From Hoeflea sp038900095 (GTDB taxonomy: Bacteria; Pseudomonadota; Alphaproteobacteria; Rhizobiales; Rhizobiaceae): a DNA stretch of 64,000 bases. Within the stretch, counting starts at the first letter, position 1; each line of letters starts with the position of its first letter. Location: NCBI RefSeq assembly GCF_038900095.1, contig NZ_JBBMQQ010000002.1:310001-374000 (forward strand). Direction: 5' to 3'. A model generated the notes under the pieces. The model did not search any database and had not been told where the DNA came from. It was given only the letters and a program-made list of their open reading frames with translations. The position numbers were made by a program, and so were the translations under genes. This document shows positions 34,417 to 42,725 of this stretch, one piece after another.

Positions 34417-35442
34417 ATGACCATTCACAAAGGTCGGGGCTTTGCCTGCATCAACTATCCGATCGGCATGAACCTGGGTGGCGACCCGTCCCAGGCTCTG
34501 GTCCATTCAACCCCGGACGGCAAATTCATGGTTGCCCTGTCCTCGATCGATCTCGGGCAGGGAATGAAATCCGTGACCCGGCAGATCGCGGCTGAAACGC
34601 TGGGTGTCCCGGTGGCCGACGTCTATGTCGATACTGCCGACAGTGATACCGGCCCGCACTGCATGGGGTCTTTCGCCTCACGCGGAACGCACCGGGTTGG
34701 CAACGCCGTCATCCGGGCCGCCGCGGAAGCGCGCAAGCAGATGATGGAGGCCGCCGCCGAGGAACTGGAGGTCAATGCCAGCGATCTCGATACCGACGGC
34801 AAGGGCAACATCCACGTCAAGGGTGCGCCCAGCCGCTCGATCACCATTGCCGAAACCGCCATTGCCGCGCAGTTCAAGCAGGGACGGACCTTGTCTGGGC
34901 GAGGCATCTTCCTGATCCCGCCGTCGGAGGCAGATGCCGACACCGGCGAAATGACGCCGGTCACCTGCTTTGCCCACGCCGCCCTCGTCATTGATCTTGA
35001 AGTTGATGACGAAACCGGTGAGGTTGAAGTCAAGGAGATCAATTCGGCCTATGAAGTCGGACGCGCCCTGAACCCGCGGCTGGTCGAGCAACAGCTGATC
35101 GGTGGAGCATGGATGGGCGTCAGCCACGCGCTCTATGAAACGACGGAACCCTATTATCCGGTGCGCGAGCATGGGCCGGAGGATTTCAACACCTACCTCA
35201 TGCCTGGCCCCGGCCAGATCGTGCCGCACAACATTGCCGTGCTTGAACGACCGGCAGAAGACGCGCCCTTCGGCGGCAAGGGACCTGGCGAAATGTGCGC
35301 CAACCCGGTGCTGCCCGGTATCGCCAATGCGATCTACAATGCGGTCGGCGTGCGTTGCGACCGCCTTCCGATCACGCCGGAGAAAATCCTGCGTGGCCTG
35401 CGTGAAAATGGTGGCGCCCGGCCCAAGGGGATGCCCGCCTGA
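34417..35442 (+). CDS. Molybdenum hydroxylase large subunit, C-terminal half
   Basis: A 341-residue protein matching the second half of xanthine dehydrogenase/CoxL-type subunits: SSIDLGQGMKSVTRQIAAE, ASRGTHRVGNAV (usual SRxT motif), and FGGKGPGEMCANPVLPGIAN, whose Glu (about E292) is the catalytic base in the family. It starts with its own ATG, 1 bp after the first half ends, with GGAG 8 nt upstream, so it is translated separately. Together the halves carry all usual active-site segments. Hydroxylation of an aromatic or heterocyclic substrate is expected; the CoxL active-site Cys loop (AYxCSFR) was not seen, so CO oxidation is unlikely. Confidence 0.9.
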   Translation: MTIHKGRGFACINYPIGMNLGGDPSQALVHSTPDGKFMVALSSIDLGQGMKSVTRQIAAETLGVPVADVYVDTADSDTGPHCMGSFASRGTHRVGNAVIRAAAEARKQMMEAAAEELEVNASDLDTDGKGNIHVKGAPSRSITIAETAIAAQFKQGRTLSGRGIFLIPPSEADADTGEMTPVTCFAHAALVIDLEVDDETGEVEVKEINSAYEVGRALNPRLVEQQLIGGAWMGVSHALYETTEPYYPVREHGPEDFNTYLMPGPGQIVPHNIAVLERPAEDAPFGGKGPGEMCANPVLPGIANAIYNAVGVRCDRLPITPEKILRGLRENGGARPKGMPA

Positions 35443-36323
35443 TGGCCGTCGTATCCAACATATCGGGGATTACCGATCCCACCGGCTTGCAGCGCGCCCT
35501 GATCGACGCGCAGTACCTGGCTGACGATGCGTTGGCTACGACCGCCTATCTGGCGCTGGCGCTGGGCAAGCCGCTTCTGCTGGAAGGCGCTCCCGGCGTT
35601 GGCAAGACCGAGGCGGCCAAGGCCCTTGGCGGGGTTCTCGGACGCAACGTCATCCGCCTGCAGTGCTTTGAGGGCATCGATGCGGCGGCTGCCCTGTACG
35701 AGTGGAACTACCCGCGCCAGATGCTGGCGATCCGGCAGGCCCAGGAAGGCTTCGTCAACCTCTATTCCGAGGATTTCCTGCTGCAAAGGCCGCTGCTGGA
35801 GGCGCTGAGAAACCCCGCGGATTCCCTGCTGCTGATTGACGAGATTGACCGCGCCGACCACGAGTTCGAGGCGTTTCTTCTGGAGTTCCTCTCGGACTTC
35901 AGCATTTCCATTCCCGAAACCGGGACCGTGCGCGCCACACGGCCGCCGGTGGTGGTGCTGACATCGAACCGGACGCGCGACCTGCACGAGGCGTTGCGCC
36001 GCCGCTGTGTCTATCACTGGATCGACTATCCCAATCCGGAACTCGAAGCCCGCATCGTCATGGCGCGTGCAAGCTCCGTCGCCCATGCAACAGCTGAAGC
36101 CGTGGTGGCTTCGGTCGGTTTGCTGCGTGCAGAGCCGCTGGCAAAACCGCCCGGCGTGGCCGAAACCGTGGAATGGGCCGAGGCGGCAACCCTGCTCAAT
36201 TCGCAAGGCGTTCACTGGCCCGAAGCCTTCAAGCGCGCCATCGGCGTGGCGATCAAGGATCAGGATGATCTCGCCTATCTGTCGTCGCGCCTGGATGCGA
36301 TCCTGCCCGGAGAAGCCGCATGA
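35442..36323 (+). CDS. MoxR-type AAA+ ATPase (CoxD-like maturation factor)
   Basis: A 293-residue AAA+ ATPase. Walker A GAPGVGKT (49-56), Walker B LLLIDE (129-134), and sensor region VVLTSNRTRDLHEALRRRC are clear. MoxR proteins pair with VWA proteins to insert metals or activate complexes; CoxD does this for the molybdenum/copper site of CO dehydrogenase. The start overlaps the Mo-subunit stop and the stop overlaps the VWA gene start, so all are one operon. It probably matures this split hydroxylase. Confidence 0.92.
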   Translation: MAVVSNISGITDPTGLQRALIDAQYLADDALATTAYLALALGKPLLLEGAPGVGKTEAAKALGGVLGRNVIRLQCFEGIDAAAALYEWNYPRQMLAIRQAQEGFVNLYSEDFLLQRPLLEALRNPADSLLLIDEIDRADHEFEAFLLEFLSDFSISIPETGTVRATRPPVVVLTSNRTRDLHEALRRRCVYHWIDYPNPELEARIVMARASSVAHATAEAVVASVGLLRAEPLAKPPGVAETVEWAEAATLLNSQGVHWPEAFKRAIGVAIKDQDDLAYLSSRLDAILPGEAA

Positions 36324-37426
36324 GCGAGCTGCCCCGGACCCTCGATCCCTTCGTGCATTTCGCGCAGGTTCTGCGGCAGTCCGGCTTTGCCGTCTCCCCG
36401 GACCAAACTGTGCATTTCATCGAGGGTGTCGGGTTGCTTGGCCCGCGCAACATGACCGATATCCATCGTGCAGGCCGGGCGCTGTTCGGCGTTCCGCCCG
36501 AGCGGATGGCCGAGTACGACGCAATCTTCAGGGCGGTCTTTCTGGACCAGGTCATCAAGGCACCGGTGGGTGACGATGATGACGACGAATCCGTGGAGGC
36601 CTACGAGCCGACACAAACCAGCGTCGAGATCGATGCCGAAGACGACCAGAGCGAGGTGGGCGGCGAGGCCGTCACCGCCGAACGGCTTTCCCGCAGAAGC
36701 TTGAGTGACAGTGATGACCGGGCCGCACTTGACCGGCTGGCGCGTGAAGCCGAGCGGGCACTGCCGCGCCGGCTGTCCTACCGCCGGAAATCGGCAAAAC
36801 GCGGCAACCGCTTCGATTTGAGGCGCAGCCTGCGCGAGGCTGCGCGGCGTGATGGCGATGTGCTGCGGCTGTTTGAAACCCGGCGCAAGACACGGCAGCG
36901 CCGGGTGCTGCTTCTGATCGATGTGTCCGGCTCGATGAAAGAGCGGACAGAAGGCTTGATGCGTCTTGCCCATGCCGTCGTGCAAGCGGCGGACCGGGTG
37001 GAAGTCTTTACAATCGGGACTCGCCTGACCCGGATCACCGCCGCGTTGCGGCCTTCGACGCCGAACCTTGCCCTGGCGCGTGCCGCAGCCACGATTGCCG
37101 ATTTCGATGGCGGCACCCGTATCGGGGAAGCCTTGCAGGCCTTCCTCGCGGTGCCTCGCTTTGCCGGATATGCGCGCGGAGCGGCGGTGGTTTTCATCTC
37201 CGACGGGCTGGAACGCGGTGCGCCGGATCAAATGATCGAGGCGGTCCGTAAACTGTCCCGAAGCGCCTGGCGGCTGGACTGGCTGACCCCGCTTGCCGCC
37301 GATCCGGATTACATGCCGGCGACCGCAGGCCTGAAAGCCGTTCTGCCCATGCTTGATCATTTGGGCAACGGGGCAAACAGCCCCGCCATCGTTGACCATC
37401 TCCTGTCCCTGTCGAGGTCCGCATGA
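36320..37426 (+). CDS. VWA-domain protein (CoxE-like)
   Basis: A 368-residue CoxE-family protein. The N-terminal part (DPFVHFAQVLRQSGFAVSPDQ) is typical of CoxE. An acidic linker (DDDDDESVEAYEP) lies at 84-97. The VWA domain holds the MIDAS motif DVSGS (201-205), then FDGGTRIGEALQAFL and VVFISDGLERGAPD. It is the usual partner of the MoxR ATPase encoded just upstream. The end overlaps the amidohydrolase gene (ATGA), extending the operon into downstream catabolism. Confidence 0.92.
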   Translation: MSELPRTLDPFVHFAQVLRQSGFAVSPDQTVHFIEGVGLLGPRNMTDIHRAGRALFGVPPERMAEYDAIFRAVFLDQVIKAPVGDDDDDESVEAYEPTQTSVEIDAEDDQSEVGGEAVTAERLSRRSLSDSDDRAALDRLAREAERALPRRLSYRRKSAKRGNRFDLRRSLREAARRDGDVLRLFETRRKTRQRRVLLLIDVSGSMKERTEGLMRLAHAVVQAADRVEVFTIGTRLTRITAALRPSTPNLALARAAATIADFDGGTRIGEALQAFLAVPRFAGYARGAAVVFISDGLERGAPDQMIEAVRKLSRSAWRLDWLTPLAADPDYMPATAGLKAVLPMLDHLGNGANSPAIVDHLLSLSRSA

Positions 37427-38298
37427 TTGATGCACATCACCATATCTGGCTGCAGAAGGATCTGCCCTGGCTGCTTGGCCCTGAACAGCCACGTATCTTT
37501 GGCCCCTATGGCGCGCTGATGCGCGACTACACCATTGACGAATACAAGTCCGATATCGCGGGGACCGGGATCACCAAGTCGGTCTACGTGCAGGCCAACT
37601 GGGCACCCAACTGGTTTGCCGATGAAGTGGCGTGGGTTCAGGACGTGGCGGATGAGCACGGTCTGATTGCCGGGATCGTCGGCTATTCGGATTTCATGGT
37701 CGAAGACGTCAGGCCGCAGCTCGACAAGCTCAAGAAGTACCCGCTGATGCGCGGCATCCGGCAGCAGCTGCACTGGCACGAGAACCCGCTCTACCGCTTT
37801 GCCAGCGACCCCGATATCTGCCGTGCGCCACAGCTGCGCAGAAACATCGCCAGGCTCGCCGATTACGACTGGTCCTTTGATCTGCAGGTGTTCTCCGGCC
37901 AGATGAAAGCGGCAGCCGAGCTAGCGCGCGCGTGTCCGGAAGTGACCTTCATCCTGCAGCATGCTGGCATGAAGGAGGACACGTCGCCTGCAGGGCACAA
38001 GGCCTGGCGCGAAGGCATGAAACGTCTCGCCGATTGTCCGAACGTGGTGACCAAGCTGTCGGCTTTCGGGACCTTCATTCATCGCAATGATCCGGACTTC
38101 ATCGCGCAGATGGTGACCGACACCGAGAAACTGTTCGGTGCCGATCGCTGCATGTTCGGATCGAACTTTCCAATCGAAAAGCTATGGACGAGCTATTCCG
38201 AGCTCTTCGCAGCCTTTCAGGATGCCACAGCGGGACTTTCCAAGAAAAAGAGAACCGCGATTTTCAATGATACCGCGGCCCGGATCTACCGGCTGTAA
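37423..38298 (+). CDS. Amidohydrolase family lactonase/hydrolase, copy 1
   Basis: A 291-residue TIM-barrel hydrolase of the group that includes 2-pyrone-4,6-dicarboxylate and sugar lactonases. MIDAHHHIW carries the first metal ligands (H5-H7). HWHENPLYRFA, VTFILQHAGM and RCMFGSNFPIEKLW give the remaining barrel-strand ligands and a substrate Arg/Asn pattern. It overlaps the VWA gene, so it is in the hydroxylase operon. A clearly related gene lies in opposite orientation at 40944-41825. It likely opens a lactone or pyrone-like intermediate. Substrate unknown. Confidence 0.9.
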   Translation: MIDAHHHIWLQKDLPWLLGPEQPRIFGPYGALMRDYTIDEYKSDIAGTGITKSVYVQANWAPNWFADEVAWVQDVADEHGLIAGIVGYSDFMVEDVRPQLDKLKKYPLMRGIRQQLHWHENPLYRFASDPDICRAPQLRRNIARLADYDWSFDLQVFSGQMKAAAELARACPEVTFILQHAGMKEDTSPAGHKAWREGMKRLADCPNVVTKLSAFGTFIHRNDPDFIAQMVTDTEKLFGADRCMFGSNFPIEKLWTSYSELFAAFQDATAGLSKKKRTAIFNDTAARIYRL

Positions 38299-38322
38299 CC
38301 GTTATTAAAGGGAGGGACCACA

Positions 38323-39171
38323 ATGGCCTTGCAAATTCACGTTCTCGACTTGGGCGATATCGAACTGGAGACCAGCTTTCTGGTCCTGGGGCATGAATGC
38401 GGGCGCGTTCGGCGCGTGCCGGTTTACGGCTTTCTGATTACCGGAGGCGAGTATCCGATCCTGGTCGATACCGGCTATCGCGACAACGCCATCATGGAAT
38501 CGCTCGGCATGCGCGGGTTGCAGTTCCATGACAACATGATCGAGAACCAGCTGGCCAAGCATGGTCTGAAACTGGGCGATATCCGCTATATCCTGCACAC
38601 CCACCTGCACATCGACCATGCCGGCCAGGACGACAAGTTCCCGATGAACACCACCGTGGTCATCAACCGCAAGGAAATGGAATTCTCCGTCTCCGGCATC
38701 ATGTTCCCGCAATATCCCAAGCCCGACATCAAGCACCTTGTCGACCGGATCTACGAGCCGGAGGCCATGCGGTTCCTCGACCTGGAGATCACCGGCGCGG
38801 AAGAAATCATTCCCGGCGTCTGGTGCGAGCGGGCAGGCGCCCATACCGAAGGCAGCATGAATGTCATCGTCGAGACATCGGAAGGCCTGGCCTGCATCTG
38901 TGGCGACGTGATCTATGATTTCAACGACCAGATCGTCAATCACGTCTACACCAACAACGACATGGAGCCGCGCGTGACCGGCAACCACTCGCAGACCAAG
39001 CGTGAGGAGAAGGGCGCGATCAAGAAGCTGCTCAACAACTACACCTTCCTGCTGCCAATCCATGACCGGCCGGCCAAGATCGAACGGCAGAAAGTTGTCG
39101 GCCGCCTTGGCATGTCGGTGCCGGGACCTTTGACCGAAACCCTTCCGAACCGGCCCTGGTTCGCCGTCTGA
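38323..39171 (+). CDS. Metallo-beta-lactamase-fold hydrolase (AHL-lactonase-like)
   Basis: A 282-residue MBL-fold enzyme with HTHLHIDH (92-99), the HxHxDH metal motif, an earlier VDTGYR, and late CICGDVIYD and PIHDRP segments. The overall layout resembles AttM/AiiA-type lactonases. GGGAGG precedes the ATG. It follows the amidohydrolase by 24 bp and is closed by a strong terminator. A related protein is encoded at 53438. In this operon it may open a lactone formed after hydroxylation; quorum quenching is possible but not needed. Confidence 0.9.
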   Translation: MALQIHVLDLGDIELETSFLVLGHECGRVRRVPVYGFLITGGEYPILVDTGYRDNAIMESLGMRGLQFHDNMIENQLAKHGLKLGDIRYILHTHLHIDHAGQDDKFPMNTTVVINRKEMEFSVSGIMFPQYPKPDIKHLVDRIYEPEAMRFLDLEITGAEEIIPGVWCERAGAHTEGSMNVIVETSEGLACICGDVIYDFNDQIVNHVYTNNDMEPRVTGNHSQTKREEKGAIKKLLNNYTFLLPIHDRPAKIERQKVVGRLGMSVPGPLTETLPNRPWFAV

Positions 39172-39181
39172 GGGGCATGTC

Positions 39182-39214
39182 CCCGGCCCTGCCATGATGG
39201 CAGGGCCGGGTTTT
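39182..39214 (+). terminator. Rho-independent terminator
   Basis: A perfect 12-bp stem (CCCGGCCCTGCC / GGCAGGGCCGGG), 5-nt loop and TTTT lie 11 bp after the MBL gene stop. This should end much of the hydroxylase operon transcript, although the next gene starts only 17 bp later and may be reached by read-through. Confidence 0.85.
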
Positions 39215-39230
39215 ACCAATGGGGATTGAT

Positions 39231-40853
39231 ATGGCGCACAAGGCTATAGCGGACGGATTTCACAGCATATTCGATGTCTCGGCCCCGGTTGAACACCTGG
39301 CGTCGGGCTTCATCTTCACCGAAGGCCCGTTGTGGCATCCGGTCGAGCAATCCCTGATGTTCTCGGACATGCCGGGCGATGTCCGGCGCAAATACACACC
39401 CGGGCGTGGTGTCACCGAGATCGCGCGACCGTCCAACAAGGGCAACGGCATGACCTATGATGCCGAGCTCAACCTTCTGGTCTGCGAACACGCCACCAGT
39501 TCGGTGGTGCGCATCCGGCCGGATGGACGGCGCGAGGTCCTGTGCACGCATTTCGAGGGCCGCGAACTCAACAGCCCCAATGACATCATCGCCGCCCGTG
39601 ACGGCTCGATCTATTTTACCGATCCCACCTATGGACGGCTGGAGCATTTCGGTGTGCCGCGGCCGCTCCAGATGGGGTTCCAGGGGGTCTACCGCCTGCC
39701 GCCCAACCATCGCCCGGGGGACGAGCCGCAACTGGTTGTCGACCGCTACCTGTTCACCCAGCCCAACGGCTTGTGCTTTTCCCCCTGCCAGCGCTGGATG
39801 TGGGTCAACGACACCGATCAGGCCAATATCCGGATGTTCGATGTGGCCGACGATGGACGCCTGGTCAATGGACGGGTCTTCGCCGGCGGCATCAAGGACG
39901 ATCAGCTTGCGGGCCTGCCCGACGGCATGAAGGCCGACGAGCATGGCAATGTCTATGTCACGGCGCCCGGCGGTGTCTGGGTCTACTCGTTCCATGGCGA
40001 ACTGATCGGCAAGATCGAGTGTCCCGAAATGGTTGCCAACCTGCATTGGGGCGGGCCGGACTGGAGCACGCTGTACCTGTGCGCCTCGACCTCGCTGTAT
40101 CGCGTGCAGACCAGAACACGCGGCCAGCAGGAGGCTTTCATGAGTGCACGTGGCGGAGTTGCTCCTGCAGCATCAACCGCATCAACCGCATCAGCGGCAA
40201 CACCGGCCCCGGCTGTTGCCTCGCCGCTGATCCTCAAGGACCGGCTGGATTTCCGGATCGACCCGTCCCGCACGGCGATGATCGTGCAGGACATGCAGAA
40301 CGACGTGATGATCGATGGCGGCGCCTTTGCCGCGACCGGCTCACCCGAGCACGCCCGGCAGCAAAACGTGGTTGCCAATATCGCCCGACTGGTCGATGCG
40401 GCGCGGGCGCGGGGAGTGATGATCATCCATGTCTGGATGGTGATCGAACCCGGCGCACCCTATCTGGCGCAGCATGCAGCGCTGATGCAGGGGCTGAAAA
40501 CCGAAAAGGCGCTGGTGCGTGACACCTGGGGCGTCAAGCCGGCCCCGGGACTCGAGCCGAGAGCCGGGGATCTCGTCGTCGAGAAAATGAGCATGAGCGC
40601 ATGGGAAACCTCGCGGCTGGAATCCTATCTCCACCACGGCGGCCGTGACACCATCATCAATTGCGGCAGCTGGACCAACATGAGCGTCGAGCACACCGCC
40701 CGCACAGGTGCCGACAAGGGCTTTCACATGATCGTGCCCGAAGACGCCTGTTCGAGCATGAATGCGGAATGGCACCAGGTCTCCATCAATTACGCAATGC
40801 AGAACGTGGCAACCGTCACCCGGGCAGATGCGGTGATCGCAGCCCTTGGCTAG
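39231..40853 (+). CDS. SMP-30 lactonase/isochorismatase-like fusion
   Basis: A 540-residue two-domain protein. Residues 1 to about 305 are an SMP-30/gluconolactonase propeller (FIFTEGPLWHPVEQSLMFSD, ELNSPNDIIAARDGSIYFTD, TQPNGLCFSPCQRWMWVND). An Ala/Thr/Ser/Pro linker covers about 310-335. The rest is an isochorismatase-like hydrolase with Asp in IVQDMQND (D354) and Lys in VEKMSMS (K452), but the usual catalytic Cys is Ser in TNMSVEHTAR (S485). Members lacking Cys include vinyl-ether hydrolases, so hydrolysis of a non-amide is possible. ATG at 39231 has GGGG 6 nt upstream; an in-frame ATG at 39219 is an alternative. Two hydrolases in one chain suggest consecutive steps. Confidence 0.88.
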   Translation: MAHKAIADGFHSIFDVSAPVEHLASGFIFTEGPLWHPVEQSLMFSDMPGDVRRKYTPGRGVTEIARPSNKGNGMTYDAELNLLVCEHATSSVVRIRPDGRREVLCTHFEGRELNSPNDIIAARDGSIYFTDPTYGRLEHFGVPRPLQMGFQGVYRLPPNHRPGDEPQLVVDRYLFTQPNGLCFSPCQRWMWVNDTDQANIRMFDVADDGRLVNGRVFAGGIKDDQLAGLPDGMKADEHGNVYVTAPGGVWVYSFHGELIGKIECPEMVANLHWGGPDWSTLYLCASTSLYRVQTRTRGQQEAFMSARGGVAPAASTASTASAATPAPAVASPLILKDRLDFRIDPSRTAMIVQDMQNDVMIDGGAFAATGSPEHARQQNVVANIARLVDAARARGVMIIHVWMVIEPGAPYLAQHAALMQGLKTEKALVRDTWGVKPAPGLEPRAGDLVVEKMSMSAWETSRLESYLHHGGRDTIINCGSWTNMSVEHTARTGADKGFHMIVPEDACSSMNAEWHQVSINYAMQNVATVTRADAVIAALG

Positions 40854-40904
40854 GCACTGATGCCGGGCGGATAATGCAGGACTGAGTCATCAAAAGACGT
40901 TTCA

Positions 40905-40937
40905 TCCGACCTCGCCTGACTGGCGAGGTCGGATTTT
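40905..40937 (+). terminator. Terminator between convergent genes
   Basis: A perfect 12-bp stem (TCCGACCTCGCC / GGCGAGGTCGGA) with 5-nt loop is followed by TTTTCTT on the plus strand. It ends the 39231 gene and lies 7 bp from the end of the minus-strand amidohydrolase gene. Confidence 0.85.
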
Positions 40938-40943
40938 CTTGTC

Positions 40944-41825
40944 CTAGAGCCGGTAAACTCTGGCGGCCGTATCGTGGAAAATTTGCTGCATGGCGGTATC
41001 GCCCAGTTCGCTGACGGCGGACATGTGGGCCTGCACCAGCGCCTCGTAGGAGCTCCAGATCTTTTCAATCGGGAAGTTCGAACCGAACATGCATCGCTCC
41101 GGGCCAAACATCTCCACGGTTTCGAAGATAATCCGCTTGATCAGCTCGGCATCGACGCGATGCACAAAGGTGCCAAAGCCCGACAGCTTGCTGACCACAT
41201 TCGGCATTTCTGCCATCGCACGCATGCCGGTTTGCCATGCGGCCCAGCCCTCGACCGACAGGTCTTCGGGCATGCCCGCATGCTGCAGGATGAAGGTGAC
41301 ATCCGGGCAGGCCCTGGCCAGGCCCACAGCCGCCTTCATCTGGCCGGCAAACAACTGCAGGTCAAAGGTCCAGCCGAATTCCGACAGCTTGCGGATATTG
41401 TCCTGAACCACCGGTTCCTCTGCCATCGAGGCACTGGCGGCGAAGCGGTAAAGCGGGTTCTCGTGCCAGTGGAATTGCTGCCGGATCCCGCGCATGGCGG
41501 GATAGGCGGCAAGCCGCTCCAGCTGCGGGCGGGCATCGCTGAGCGTCATGTCGGCATAGCCGACGATGCCGTGTGGCCAGCCGGATCTGTCGGCGGTCTC
41601 CTGTACCCAGCGAACCTCGTCCTCGAACTGGTCGTTCGGCCAGTTTGCCTGCACATAGACCGACTTGGTGACACCCGACGACGCGACGTCATCGAGGTAT
41701 TCCTCGATCGGGTAGTCGCGCCGTATGGATTCATAATCGCCGAAGATCCGGGGCTGCATCGGCCCCTGCAACCATTTCAGGTCGACCTGACGCCAGATGT
41801 GATGATGGCTGTCGATAATGTCCAT
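40944..41825 (-). CDS. Amidohydrolase family lactonase/hydrolase, copy 2
   Basis: A 293-residue paralogue of the 37423 gene, with the same MIDSHHHIW-like start (IIDSHHHIW), FHWHENPLYRFA, VTFILQHAGM and RCMFGSNFPIEKIW. By eye, well over half of the residues are identical. It lies on the other strand, at the end of an operon with a FAH enzyme and a TRAP transporter. CAGGAGT lies just before the ATG. Duplication between two neighbouring operons suggests that both handle related lactones or that one supplies the other. Substrate unknown. Confidence 0.9.
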   Translation of the reverse strand: MDIIDSHHHIWRQVDLKWLQGPMQPRIFGDYESIRRDYPIEEYLDDVASSGVTKSVYVQANWPNDQFEDEVRWVQETADRSGWPHGIVGYADMTLSDARPQLERLAAYPAMRGIRQQFHWHENPLYRFAASASMAEEPVVQDNIRKLSEFGWTFDLQLFAGQMKAAVGLARACPDVTFILQHAGMPEDLSVEGWAAWQTGMRAMAEMPNVVSKLSGFGTFVHRVDAELIKRIIFETVEMFGPERCMFGSNFPIEKIWSSYEALVQAHMSAVSELGDTAMQQIFHDTAARVYRL

Positions 41826-41848
41826 GACCCACTCCTGTGTTTACGGCC

Positions 41849-42691
41849 TCAGCCGGCCTGCACGGTCTGGCGCTGTTCACCCAGGCCGGTCACGGTCAGG
41901 CGCATTTCGTCACCCGCCTGCAGCCAGATCTGCGGCTTGAAGCCCATGCCGACGCCGGCCGGGGTGCCGGTGGTGATGACATCGCCGGGCTCTAGCTTCA
42001 TGAACTGCGAGGTGAAGGCAATGATCTCGTCGATGGGGAAGATCATGTCGGCGCTCGAACCGGACTGCATCACCTTGCCGTTGAGTTCCAGCGTCAGGTC
42101 CAGCGTCTGCGGATCTGGGATCTCATCGGCGCTGACCAGCCATGGGCCAAGCGGGCCAAAGGTCGGGGCGCTCTTGCCCTTGACCCACTGGCCGGTGCCT
42201 TCGGCCTGCCAGCTGCGCTCGGAGACGTCGTTGCAGATCGCGTAGCCGGCGACATAGCTCAGCGCGTCGGCGCGCGAGACCCTGTAGGCAGGGCGCCCGA
42301 TGACGACTGCCAGTTCGACTTCCCAATCGAGCTTGTTGGCGTTGTCAGGCTTGATAACCGGGTCATTGGGGCCGTTCAGGCTGTTGGGCGCCTTGTTGAA
42401 CAGGATCGGTTCGGCCGGAATCGGCAAGTTCGATTCCTTGGCGTGGTTGGTGTAGTTCAGACCGACGCAGATGAAGTTGCCGATGCTGGCAAGCGGCGAA
42501 CCCAGGCGAACGCCCTTGTCGGCTTCAGGCAGGCTGTCGAGATCAATCGTTTTCAGCTTTTCGATCACGTCGCAGCTGATCGCGGAACCGGCAAAGTCTT
42601 CAACCACGCCGGAGAGATCGCGGATTGTTCCGTTGTCTTGAAGAATGCCCGGACGTTCCTGGCCTTCGGCACCAAACCTGACGAGTTTCAT
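41849..42691 (-). CDS. Fumarylacetoacetate hydrolase (FAH) family enzyme, copy 1
   Basis: A 280-residue FAH-fold enzyme. The metal site Glu/Asp cluster is in LDWEVELAVVIG, with YAICNDVSERSWQ and ITTGTPAGVGMG as conserved segments. The length is normal for the 2-keto acid hydratase/hydrolase group (ureidoglycolate lyase, 2-keto-3-deoxy-L-fuconate hydrolase). Such enzymes often cleave or dehydrate acyl-pyruvate or 2-keto-3-deoxy sugar acids. It lies between an amidohydrolase and a TRAP transporter on the minus strand, a typical sugar-lactone pathway order, with the SDR nearby as a possible dehydrogenase. Confidence 0.9.
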   Translation of the reverse strand: MKLVRFGAEGQERPGILQDNGTIRDLSGVVEDFAGSAISCDVIEKLKTIDLDSLPEADKGVRLGSPLASIGNFICVGLNYTNHAKESNLPIPAEPILFNKAPNSLNGPNDPVIKPDNANKLDWEVELAVVIGRPAYRVSRADALSYVAGYAICNDVSERSWQAEGTGQWVKGKSAPTFGPLGPWLVSADEIPDPQTLDLTLELNGKVMQSGSSADMIFPIDEIIAFTSQFMKLEPGDVITTGTPAGVGMGFKPQIWLQAGDEMRLTVTGLGEQRQTVQAG

Positions 42692-42725
42692 GTTGTATCC
42701 TTTTCTTGATGTGATGTCCGCTCGG

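Noticed and set aside
34380..34430. Frameshift artefact as the cause of the split molybdenum subunit
   Set aside because: The first half ends with over 180 extra in-frame codons of distinctive Pro/Ala-rich composition, and the second half has its own SD and ATG. A single-base error cannot explain this.
32490..35442. Carbon monoxide dehydrogenase (CoxL proper)
   Set aside because: The characteristic AYxCSFR active-site loop of CO dehydrogenase was not seen; the MoxR and VWA genes also accompany other Mo hydroxylases.
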